From Halarcobacter mediterraneus (GTDB lineage Bacteria; Campylobacterota; Campylobacteria; Campylobacterales; Arcobacteraceae): a stretch of DNA of 64,000 bases. A program made the translations under genes and the position numbers. Below are positions 19,539-27,269 of this stretch, one piece after another. The stretch is taken from the NCBI RefSeq assembly GCF_004116625.1, contig NZ_NXIE01000002.1, positions 434,001-498,000 of the forward strand, written 5' to 3'. Under the pieces are notes generated by a model. It made no database searches, was not told the DNA's origin, and saw only the letters and a program-made list of their open reading frames with translations. Within the stretch, counting starts at the first letter, position 1, and every line of letters begins with the position of its first letter.

Positions 19539-20492
19539 TTACTTAATCAAGCTATTTTGAATAGTGCTATAGCCACTTAAAATTTCATTCTTAATAGAAT
19601 CTGGAACTATAACATCTAATTTTTGACCAGCTTCTAAACTTTTTGCCTGTTCTTTCCAGCTATTATCTTTTGCAAAATTTCTAAGAATTTGCTTATCCAT
19701 TGAAATATAATTTTGAGCTTCAAAATCTTTTTTTGCAATAAATCTCGAACTTTCAGGAGTTAGAACTTCATCACCAAGAACCCATTCACCTTTTGAGTTA
19801 ATAAAAATCTCAAACTTTGTATCAACTACAATAATTCCATTCTCTTCTGCAAATACAGTAAAGTCTTTAAACAGTTTTTCTAAATTAGAAATAATTTCAG
19901 GGAATCTCTTTCTAACTTCTGTAGAGTTTAAAGGTTCATCTTTTACCCCTTTTGTAGTAGGAGTAAAAATTGGTGTTTCAAATTTGTACCATTGTTTTAA
20001 ATTAGGTGCTAATTCTAATCCATATGGATCTTTTCCATTTTGACATGCTTCATATAAAGAACCTGTCAAATAGTTTCTAAAAATAAACTCAAACTGAACA
20101 ATATCACCATCTATTTCAGCTTCCAGAGGTTTACAAAGTTCCATTACTTGGCATCTTGGAGAAATATCTAAAGAGTCATCTATCTTTTCATCTAAAATAG
20201 CTGTTTTTATTCCAGATTTTTTTGCAAACTCTGCACCATTATTTGAAATTGAAGTTTGATATATACCTTTTCCTTCTATTTCAAGGTTTAAAGGAATATC
20301 AAAAACAGAACATCTGTCACTTCTTACTAATAATACTTTTGGTTCATTTCCAGGACAAGTATATAAATCTGCATTTTTTCCTATATAAAAAAGATTATAC
20401 CCAAGGTTTTCTAACTCAGGAAGTCCTTTTTTATTTGTAGTTTTTTTTGATTCAGGCCATAGACCAAGTGCTACAATCTCACTTATATTCAT
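19539..20492 (-). CDS. purC: SAICAR synthase
   Basis: Ligates aspartate to CAIR with ATP to form SAICAR in purine synthesis. At 317 residues it is the longer form of the family (about 300), not the 240-residue form found in many bacteria. Landmarks are SDRCSVFDIPL near the N terminus, the FIFRNYLTGS segment, PIFTPTTKG, and the ATP/metal motif VDTKFEIFIN...GDEVLTPESSRFI. It is preceded by ctpA (15-base gap) and followed by purS. Confidence 0.93.
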   Translation of the reverse strand: MNISEIVALGLWPESKKTTNKKGLPELENLGYNLFYIGKNADLYTCPGNEPKVLLVRSDRCSVFDIPLNLEIEGKGIYQTSISNNGAEFAKKSGIKTAILDEKIDDSLDISPRCQVMELCKPLEAEIDGDIVQFEFIFRNYLTGSLYEACQNGKDPYGLELAPNLKQWYKFETPIFTPTTKGVKDEPLNSTEVRKRFPEIISNLEKLFKDFTVFAEENGIIVVDTKFEIFINSKGEWVLGDEVLTPESSRFIAKKDFEAQNYISMDKQILRNFAKDNSWKEQAKSLEAGQKLDVIVPDSIKNEILSGYSTIQNSLIK

Positions 20493-20507
20493 CGACTATT
20501 TCTCCCA

Positions 20508-21812
20508 TTATTTGTTAATAATTATTAATGATTTTAATATACCAATTGCTGTATTAAGTTGATTATCTTTTAAAATATCTTCTTCTGTTATAGTTTTTTT
20601 ATCTTCTTTTTCTTTAGTATCTTCTTCTTTATCTTTTTTCTCTTTATCTTCTTTAGTTAATTCACTTTCTAAATGTTTCTTTAAATCTGCTTCTTTTAAT
20701 TTAAACTCTGCATTTTTTTCTGCAACCACTTCTCCTGCATGAGATATTACATCTGGAGTTATTCCTGTTGCTTGAATAGTTCTACCACTTGGAAGATAAT
20801 ATTTTGCAATTGTTATTTTAATATTTTCACTTCTATCTTGTGTAATTGGTAAAATTGCTTGAACTGAACCTTTTCCAAAAGTTTTTTCTCCAATTACAAT
20901 AGCTCTTTTATGATCTTGTAAAGAACCACTTACAATTTCAGAAGCTGAAGCTGAACCACCATTAACTAAAACTACTAAAGGTACGTCTGTCATAGTTTGA
21001 GAAGCTTTCGCCTCAAACTTCTCTTCTTCTTCTGTATTTCTTCCTTTTTGAGAAACTATAATACCTTCATTTACAAATAAGTCAACAACTCCTATTGCTT
21101 GCGTTAATAATCCACCAGGATTGTTTCTTAGGTCTAAAATGATTCCTTTCGTTTTAGGGTTAGCTTCAATTGCCTCTTCTAATTTTTTGGTAACATTTCT
21201 ATCAAAACTTGAAACTCTTAAATATAATAAATTTTCATTTTCTATATTTTTTGCAAAAACTGATTCTATCTTAATAATGTCTCTTACTATATCAATTTTG
21301 ATTGGTTTATTTTCACCTTTTCTAACTAAAGTTAAAGCTATTGGTGTTTTTGGTTTTCCCCTCATTAAAGCAACTGCTTCATCTAAAGTCATATTTAAAG
21401 TAGAATTATCATCAATTTTCAAAATAATATCACCTGATTTAACACCTGCTTTATATGCTGGTGTATCATCGATTGGTGCAATGATTGTCAAAGCACCATC
21501 TCTCATTCCAACAGTAATACCTAAACCACCAAACTCTCCTTGAGTTTGAATATCCATTTCTTTTGATGACTTTTTATCTAAATAAGTAGAGTGTGCATCT
21601 AATTCTTGCATAAGTCCTTTTAAAGCCTTATCTACTATTTCTTGAAGTTTTATATCATCAACATAATACTTTTCAACAGTACCTATAACTTGTGTCAATT
21701 TTGATAAAGATTCGAATCTTGTTTGATTTGAATCATCCTCTTTTTTCTCATTTGCAAAAATGCTTTGAGATAATAATATAACTATTGATAAAACTAATAA
21801 AAATCTATTCAT
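20508..21812 (-). CDS. ctpA: C-terminal processing protease (S41 family)
   Basis: Periplasmic serine protease that trims or degrades envelope proteins. The 434-residue protein has a signal peptide (about 1-20), a PDZ domain (about 95-165, starting GGLGITVGMRDG), and the S41 catalytic core with the SASAS serine motif (287-291) and the lysine of TFGKG (K314). The C-terminal tail (about 385-415) is a low-complexity Lys/Glu/Asp stretch. As first gene of the ctpA-purC-purS-purQ block it reproduces the gene order I recall for Cj0511-Cj0514. Confidence 0.94.
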   Translation of the reverse strand: MNRFLLVLSIVILLSQSIFANEKKEDDSNQTRFESLSKLTQVIGTVEKYYVDDIKLQEIVDKALKGLMQELDAHSTYLDKKSSKEMDIQTQGEFGGLGITVGMRDGALTIIAPIDDTPAYKAGVKSGDIILKIDDNSTLNMTLDEAVALMRGKPKTPIALTLVRKGENKPIKIDIVRDIIKIESVFAKNIENENLLYLRVSSFDRNVTKKLEEAIEANPKTKGIILDLRNNPGGLLTQAIGVVDLFVNEGIIVSQKGRNTEEEEKFEAKASQTMTDVPLVVLVNGGSASASEIVSGSLQDHKRAIVIGEKTFGKGSVQAILPITQDRSENIKITIAKYYLPSGRTIQATGITPDVISHAGEVVAEKNAEFKLKEADLKKHLESELTKEDKEKKDKEEDTKEKEDKKTITEEDILKDNQLNTAIGILKSLIIINK

Positions 21813-21851
21813 AAATTAACCTTCATTCTTTTAATAAGAGTACGATTATAT

Positions 21852-21889
21852 AAAAAAATTTATAAAAGTAAGGTTTTATAAATTTTTTT
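21852..21889. repeat. 16-base perfect inverted repeat between divergent genes
   Basis: Arms 21852-21867 and 21874-21889 are exact complements around a GTAAGG loop. The stem is all A and T, with seven A leading and seven T trailing, so on the plus strand it looks like a terminator with U-run although no plus-strand gene ends here. It separates the ctpA promoter from that of the YfgM-like gene. Confidence 0.6.
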
Positions 21890-21924
21890 GTATTATATTA
21901 CCTAAATTTAGTAGAAGGTTTTAA

Positions 21925-22506
21925 ATGAGTCTTAAAGATAATGTTGACTATGTAAAAGAAGAACTAAGTAGTGAAGAGAAGTTTCTGGAAAGCTTTGTAA
22001 AAGTTGAAAGAATTTATAAAAAATATAAAATGTTAATTATTTTAGCAGTTGTTGTTATTTTAGGTCTTGCAATTGGTTTATATACTACAAAAACTATTCA
22101 AGAAAAACAAAAAAAAGAAGCAAATATTGCATTCAATCAATTTCTTGAAAATAATCAAGATAAAGATGCATTAAAAACTTTAGAAGAAAACAATAAACAG
22201 CTTTTTCAAATTGCAAAATATATTCAAGCTAAAAAAGAAAATAAAACTTATGATATTGAAGTTAAGTTTTTTAAAGAAATTGCAGCTTATCAAAAAGCTT
22301 TAGATGAAAATAGTATTGATAAATTAAATGCTGTTTCTATGGAAAAAGATTTTTTATTAAAAGAGTTCGCAATTTTTAATAAAGCTCTACTGCAAGCTAA
22401 AGAAGGAAAATATGAAGATGCAAAAGCAACTTTAAAATTAATTCCTGAAGATTCACAAGTTAATGATTTAGCTACTTCATTAAAACATTTTTTAGTAACA
22501 AAATAA
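21925..22506 (+). CDS. YfgM-like single-span membrane protein
   Basis: A 193-residue protein with a cytoplasmic N terminus (about 1-35), one transmembrane helix (about 36-53) and a periplasmic alpha-helical region with TPR-like character (about 65-190, for example FNKALLQAKEGKYEDAKATL). This is the layout of E. coli YfgM, an inner-membrane partner of SecYEG and the chaperone network. It is followed 9 bases later by a lipoprotein resembling BamB, and yfgM-bamB are neighbours in gamma-proteobacteria, which supports the assignment. Sequence similarity alone is weak. Confidence 0.6.
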   Translation: MSLKDNVDYVKEELSSEEKFLESFVKVERIYKKYKMLIILAVVVILGLAIGLYTTKTIQEKQKKEANIAFNQFLENNQDKDALKTLEENNKQLFQIAKYIQAKKENKTYDIEVKFFKEIAAYQKALDENSIDKLNAVSMEKDFLLKEFAIFNKALLQAKEGKYEDAKATLKLIPEDSQVNDLATSLKHFLVTK

Positions 22507-22515
22507 GGATAACAA

Positions 22516-23493
22516 GTGAAGCACTTAATATTTTTTATAAGTTTAATTTTTATATTTGTAGGTTGTTCATCAAAAGAGTACTTTGAACCAGAGGATACAT
22601 TAGGAGATTATAAACAAACTTTATCTTCTTCTTTAAATGGAGATATCCTTTCTTTTAATAAAGATGGGGCAACACTAGATAATCAGGAAATTATTACAAA
22701 AAGAGGTGTATCTAATTTCAAAATTCCAGAGGGTTATCAATTTTTAAATATAGTTAATGATACTGTTATTTCTTCAAACTATAAAGATACTGTTTTAGTT
22801 GGAGACAAAAAAATCAACCTCGGAGCAGTTGTAGTAGCAGCAAGTTTAAATGAAAATAAACTTGCACTTTTATTTTCTGATAATTCAATTATGCTTTATG
22901 ATATGAATGAAGAAAAAGCTATTTTAAAAGAGTATTTTAATCACTCTTTTGTAAATGACACTAGAATTGCAAATCCTTATTTTATGAGTAATATTATTCT
23001 TTTCCCTACTCTAGATGGGAAAATTGTTGTTGTGGCAAATGAAACAAATAAAGTAGTTAGAAATATTGTTGTTGATGCAAATGGACAATTTAATAATATT
23101 ATCTTTTTAGATGTTATTGATGATACTCTAGTTGCTGCTACAGGGAATAAAGTTATCTCTGTTGGAGATGGTGTTTTAAATTTAAAGGATTATAATATTA
23201 GAGATATTATAACTAAAGATAGAGAGATTTTTATTGCAACTATTGATGGTCAAATTATCCAAACGGATATTTCTTTAAATATTATGCATAGAAAGAAATA
23301 TAAATTTGCAAAATTTTATGCTTTAGCTTATGGAGAATCATTATATGCTTTAGAGTCTCAAGGTTTTTTAATAAAAATCTCTAAAGATTTTAAGACAGAT
23401 GCAATATATGATTTTGACTTTGACAATGAAGAGAAAGTAATTGCCTTAGAAGATACAATTTATTATAATGATGAATTTATCACTTTAAAATAA
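22516..23493 (+). CDS. BamB-like lipoprotein (beta-propeller)
   Basis: Starts at GTG. The lipobox FVGC puts lipidation at C17, so the 325-residue protein is a lipoprotein. The rest is made of repeated short beta segments, with recurring patterns such as NGDILSFNKDG, DNSIMLYDMNE, DGKIVVVANETN and DGQIIQTDIS, as in PQQ-type beta-propellers. With the YfgM-like gene directly upstream it is most simply a divergent BamB, the accessory lipoprotein of the outer-membrane protein assembly machine. It lacks obvious tryptophan docking motifs, so it may instead be a lineage-specific propeller. Confidence 0.6.
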   Translation: MKHLIFFISLIFIFVGCSSKEYFEPEDTLGDYKQTLSSSLNGDILSFNKDGATLDNQEIITKRGVSNFKIPEGYQFLNIVNDTVISSNYKDTVLVGDKKINLGAVVVAASLNENKLALLFSDNSIMLYDMNEEKAILKEYFNHSFVNDTRIANPYFMSNIILFPTLDGKIVVVANETNKVVRNIVVDANGQFNNIIFLDVIDDTLVAATGNKVISVGDGVLNLKDYNIRDIITKDREIFIATIDGQIIQTDISLNIMHRKKYKFAKFYALAYGESLYALESQGFLIKISKDFKTDAIYDFDFDNEEKVIALEDTIYYNDEFITLK

Positions 23494-23510
23494 AATACTT
23501 TATTCACATA

Positions 23511-23532
23511 AAAAGCTTCAATAGAAGCTTTT
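23511..23532. terminator. Bidirectional terminator between bamB-like gene and truD
   Basis: AAAAGCTTC (23511-23519) and GAAGCTTTT (23524-23532) form a perfect 9-base stem with loop AATA; A- and T-runs on the two sides serve both convergent genes. Its right end touches the truD stop codon. Confidence 0.8.
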
Positions 23533-24533
23533 TATACTCTTAAATTCCTATTAGCAATATTCTCAATCAATACTGTTGCATAAGAGCCTTTGGGCAAAGT
23601 AAACCTTAGAGTACAAACTTTATTTTCTTTATTATAATTTACACTAATATCTTTAGGATAAACAAGAGCATCACGTCTTAATCCTTTTTCTTGAATATAC
23701 AAATCATCAAACTTCTCTTCTATTTGTCTTGCTTTACTAAGACTTCTAAAAACTTTTCTTCCAGGAAGTAATCCTGTAAACATAATTTTTTTATTTGTAA
23801 AGTCCTTAATAATAGAATCATTTAAACTTTTTGGAGTAAAAAATTTATTATTTGAATATTGTTTAAAAACATCGCCATCTAAAAGTTTATATTCATCGTC
23901 ACTTAACTTTAATCGTTCAACTAACCATGAATTAAAAAAATAACTTTGATACATAGAAATTAACATTTTAGATAATTTTCTATCTTTTATTATTAGATCT
24001 CCATATATAAGATTTTTTGCTTTTTCAAAATTTTCTTCTGCATCTATTCCAAATCTTTGATATCCAAAGTAATTTGGCATTCCAATTTTAGAAATTTGCT
24101 TCAATATTTTTTCAATCTTTCCTAAATCTTCTAGTTGCACTTCATGTAAATTTATAGTAAAACTATTTGACTCTAAATCACCAATACTTAATTTATTTGA
24201 GTGTAAAACTGTATCTAAAATAGTCACTTTTTTATGTTTGAATTTTTTTAATTCTTTTGAATATTTTTTAGGAATAGAGATATATTGTGTTGTAGTTGCA
24301 TTTTTATCTTTTAATCCAGCATAACCAATTTCATTTTCATAAATTTTAAGATTTCTAGCTAGAGTATCAAGTAAATCCCAAGTACCTAACTCTTGTTTTT
24401 TTATTTTCATAACAATAAAATTTCCACGTTGTGTAAATCTTATAGGATTTTCTTCAACTATAAAATCATCAATATTCTGATAGAATTTAAACTTTATTGG
24501 TTTATGTTTTTGTATATATTCTCTTTTTATCAT
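23532..24533 (-). CDS. truD: tRNA pseudouridine(13) synthase TruD
   Basis: Isomerises U13 of tRNA-Glu. The 333-residue protein has the TruD signature IGYAGLKDKNATTTQ with catalytic D76, the NYFGYQRFG segment (around 155-163) and the MYQSYFFN motif. It is somewhat shorter than the E. coli enzyme. Convergent with the lipoprotein gene, divergent from the MazG-like gene. Confidence 0.93.
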   Translation of the reverse strand: MIKREYIQKHKPIKFKFYQNIDDFIVEENPIRFTQRGNFIVMKIKKQELGTWDLLDTLARNLKIYENEIGYAGLKDKNATTTQYISIPKKYSKELKKFKHKKVTILDTVLHSNKLSIGDLESNSFTINLHEVQLEDLGKIEKILKQISKIGMPNYFGYQRFGIDAEENFEKAKNLIYGDLIIKDRKLSKMLISMYQSYFFNSWLVERLKLSDDEYKLLDGDVFKQYSNNKFFTPKSLNDSIIKDFTNKKIMFTGLLPGRKVFRSLSKARQIEEKFDDLYIQEKGLRRDALVYPKDISVNYNKENKVCTLRFTLPKGSYATVLIENIANRNLRV

Positions 24534-24563
24534 TTAGTATCTTTTTTTAAAATTTTGGTATTA

Positions 24564-24569
24564 TATAAT
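24564..24569 (+). promoter_or_regulatory. Predicted -10 box of MazG/NDT pair
   Basis: TATAAT in GGTATTATATAATAATT lies 27 bases before the ATG at 24596; the ribosome site AAAGG is in between. Confidence 0.45.
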
Positions 24570-24595
24570 AATTATTACTTACAAAGGTTTAATTT

Positions 24596-24943
24596 ATGGA
24601 TATGCAACAAATAGAAGATATTATTAAAAATTTTTCCACTCAAAGAGACTGGGAAAAGTTTCATAATCCAAAAAACTTGGCAATGGCACTTAGTGTTGAA
24701 GCCTCTGAATTAGTAGAAATTTTTCAATGGCTTGATTTAAAAGAAGCAGAAAACTTATCAGAAGAAAAAAAGCAGCATACAAAAGAAGAACTTGCAGATA
24801 TTGCAGTTTATCTAATAAGATTATGTATGAAATTTAATATCAATTTAGAAGAAGCTATTATAGAGAAAATGAAAAAAAATGAAAAAAAATATCCTTTAAC
24901 TGATGAATATGGTCAAAAAATTTTATATGGGAAAAAAAATTAA
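24596..24943 (+). CDS. MazG-like nucleotide pyrophosphohydrolase
   Basis: Small all-alpha NTP pyrophosphatase expected to remove non-canonical or excess (deoxy)nucleoside triphosphates. The 115-residue protein shows the metal-binding pairs of the superfamily: EASELVEIFQW (E35, E38) and the EELADIAVYLIRL segment (E64/E65, D68). Length and motif resemble the RS21-C6/dCTPase-like branch. Its stop overlaps the ATG of the deoxyribosyltransferase gene (TAATG), so both act together on nucleotide pools. Confidence 0.88.
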   Translation: MDMQQIEDIIKNFSTQRDWEKFHNPKNLAMALSVEASELVEIFQWLDLKEAENLSEEKKQHTKEELADIAVYLIRLCMKFNINLEEAIIEKMKKNEKKYPLTDEYGQKILYGKKN

Positions 24944-25437
24944 TGAAAAAGATTTACATTGCTGGTCCAGATGTTTTTGAGCAAGATTCAATACAAATTG
25001 GAGAAGAATACACAGAACTATGTAAAAAATATGGATATGAAGGTTTATACCCATTGGATAATGTAATTAACTTCAAACAAGAAAAAAAGAAAATTGCACA
25101 AGATATTTTTATTGCAAATAAAAAACTTATCGACTCATGCGATATTGTAATTGCAAACTTAAACTCTTTTAGAGGGAAAGAGTGTGATAGTGGCACAGCT
25201 TGGGAATGTGGTTATGCTAGTGCTTTAGGTAAAAAAGTTTATGCTTATTTAAAGAGAACAAGCTCTTATCAAGGTCAATTTTCATATGATGAAAAAATGT
25301 CAAGTAAAGATGGCTTTGTTGATTTAAATGGTAGAATTATTGAAAACTTTGACTATCCTGTAAATTTAATGTTAGCTTGCAGTGTTGAAAAAATTATTAT
25401 AGGAAATTTTGAAAATGTATTACAGAATTTAGATTAA
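24943..25437 (+). CDS. Nucleoside 2-deoxyribosyltransferase
   Basis: Cleaves or exchanges the base of 2'-deoxyribonucleosides or their monophosphates. The 164-residue protein begins with IYIAGPDVF, has the DSCDIVIANLNSFRG segment and the catalytic DSGTAWECGYA motif with nucleophile E88, all diagnostic of the family. Coupled by overlap to the MazG-like gene; a pair that breaks down dNTP to dNMP and then releases the base would fit nucleotide house-cleaning. Whether it prefers nucleosides or 5'-monophosphates (DNPH1-like) is not clear. Confidence 0.88.
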   Translation: MKKIYIAGPDVFEQDSIQIGEEYTELCKKYGYEGLYPLDNVINFKQEKKKIAQDIFIANKKLIDSCDIVIANLNSFRGKECDSGTAWECGYASALGKKVYAYLKRTSSYQGQFSYDEKMSSKDGFVDLNGRIIENFDYPVNLMLACSVEKIIIGNFENVLQNLD

Positions 25438-25490
25438 TTTTTTTCTTTTTTTGTATAATACATAATATAAGTTATTATAAAGGATATATT

Positions 25491-27269
25491 ATTTCAAACT
25501 CTTATAATAAAGACTTTTTTATTTTAAAAATAAAGTTCTTTTTTTTATTTATTCTATTATCTATAGTTAGTTATTTCATTTTTGATTTCATTTCAAATAA
25601 AACTAAAAGTTATCATTTACAACAAAAAGCAGCCAATTATGAGAAGGCTTACCAAACTATTTATACTCAATATAAAGAGTTGTCCTATGTAATCTATACA
25701 GGGCTTATAAAATTAACAGATGTAAATTACAAATTTCATCATTTAAACAAGCGAACTCTAAAAGAAAAACAAGAAATAAAAAAAGAGTTATATTTACAGA
25801 CTTTAGAAAGATTCAAAACTTTAAAAAAGAAGCATCTTACAAATATTGAATTTATTCTTCCAAATAAAACTATTTTCTTGAATATGACTTCCTCATCAAA
25901 TGAAAAACTAAGAGAAGTGAAAAGTAAAGCCTTGGAAAAAGTAAAGAAAACAAAAAAACCTATTGACTCTTTTATTGTCAATAATAAAAATACAGGTTTT
26001 CAATTTATCTACCCTATTATGGTAGAAGACGATTTTGTAGGTTTTTTGAATATTACTTTTAGTGAACAAGGTCTTACATCATCTTTAATGAAACAATATT
26101 ATGTTTTAAGTAATTTTATTATCAAAGAAGATAGTTTTTCAAAAGAGTTTTTAAAATATGATTCTTTATATAAAGAAGCAAATTTTAAAGGCTATTTACA
26201 CAATAAAAATATATTAAAAGAGCTAGAAAAAATTTCAAGAAAAGATATTATGGAAATAAAACCTAAAAAAGAGGTTTCAGAAAAAATATATTTAAAGGCA
26301 ATGAATCAAAAAATAAATTCTACTATAATTGAAAAAGAAGATACTATTGTAACTACAATCCCAATTATAAATACTATAACTCAAGAGCAAGAAGCTTTTT
26401 TAGCAATTTTAAGTAAAGAAAAAATAATTTCAAATCTTAATTATACTTATAAACTTATTTTAGTATTAGTTATTTTTCTACTTGCTACGACTTTATTTGC
26501 AATATATTTTCAAATTGCAAAATCTTTAATCCAAAAAGATAATTTAAATAAAATAATTCAAAAAGATAAACAACTACTTGAACAAATGAAACTTGCCCAA
26601 ATGGGGGAAATGATTGGAAACATTGCTCATCAATGGAGACAGCCACTGTCTACAATTAGTACTGCAGCTAGTGGACTAAAAATGAAACATGAATTTAATA
26701 TGATAGAAGAGAATGATATTCCAGAATATACAGATACAATTGTAAATAATGCAAAATATTTATCTGAAACAATCGATACTTTTAGAGACTTTATAAAAGA
26801 AGATAATGAAGAAAAAGAAATAATACTTCAAGAGAAAATTGATGAAACTATAAAAATTGTAAAAGCAAGTTTGGAAAATCATCATATAAAATTAATTAAT
26901 AATATTGATTATTCTAAACCTTTAAAAGTAAAAACAATTGCAGAAGAATTAGCCCAAGTTTTAATAAATGTAATTAATAATGCAAAAGATGTATTAGTAG
27001 AAAGAGAAATAGAGAATGCTTCAATAACTTTAAATTTATTTGAAGATAAAAATAACTTTTCCATAAGTATTGAAGATAATGCTGGAGGTATAGAAAAAGA
27101 GATTTTACCAAAAATCTTTGATCCATACTTTACTACAAAACATCAATTTCATGGTACTGGTCTAGGTTTATATATGAGTAAAAATATTGTGGAAAAACAT
27201 TTAAATGGTTATTTAGAAGTATCTAATACAAAAAATGGAGCAAAGTTTACTATAAATATAAAATACTAA
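25491..27269 (+). CDS. Orphan membrane sensor histidine kinase (non-standard start)
   Basis: Two-component sensor autophosphorylating on a histidine. From the in-frame TTG at 25680 the protein has 529 residues, but the same frame continues upstream without a stop and encodes a hydrophobic helix (FFFLFILLSIVSYFIFDF) that such a sensor needs; the position with a well-spaced AAAGGA site is ATT at 25491, giving 592 residues. Layout from there: TM1 (about 16-35), periplasmic cache-like sensor (about 45-315), TM2 (about 321-341), H-box GNIAHQWRQPLS (H380), N-box INVINNAKDVLV, G-boxes DNAGGI and GTGLGLYMSK. No response regulator is nearby. The start codon is the main uncertainty. Confidence 0.85.
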   Translation: MSNSYNKDFFILKIKFFFLFILLSIVSYFIFDFISNKTKSYHLQQKAANYEKAYQTIYTQYKELSYVIYTGLIKLTDVNYKFHHLNKRTLKEKQEIKKELYLQTLERFKTLKKKHLTNIEFILPNKTIFLNMTSSSNEKLREVKSKALEKVKKTKKPIDSFIVNNKNTGFQFIYPIMVEDDFVGFLNITFSEQGLTSSLMKQYYVLSNFIIKEDSFSKEFLKYDSLYKEANFKGYLHNKNILKELEKISRKDIMEIKPKKEVSEKIYLKAMNQKINSTIIEKEDTIVTTIPIINTITQEQEAFLAILSKEKIISNLNYTYKLILVLVIFLLATTLFAIYFQIAKSLIQKDNLNKIIQKDKQLLEQMKLAQMGEMIGNIAHQWRQPLSTISTAASGLKMKHEFNMIEENDIPEYTDTIVNNAKYLSETIDTFRDFIKEDNEEKEIILQEKIDETIKIVKASLENHHIKLINNIDYSKPLKVKTIAEELAQVLINVINNAKDVLVEREIENASITLNLFEDKNNFSISIEDNAGGIEKEILPKIFDPYFTTKHQFHGTGLGLYMSKNIVEKHLNGYLEVSNTKNGAKFTINIKY

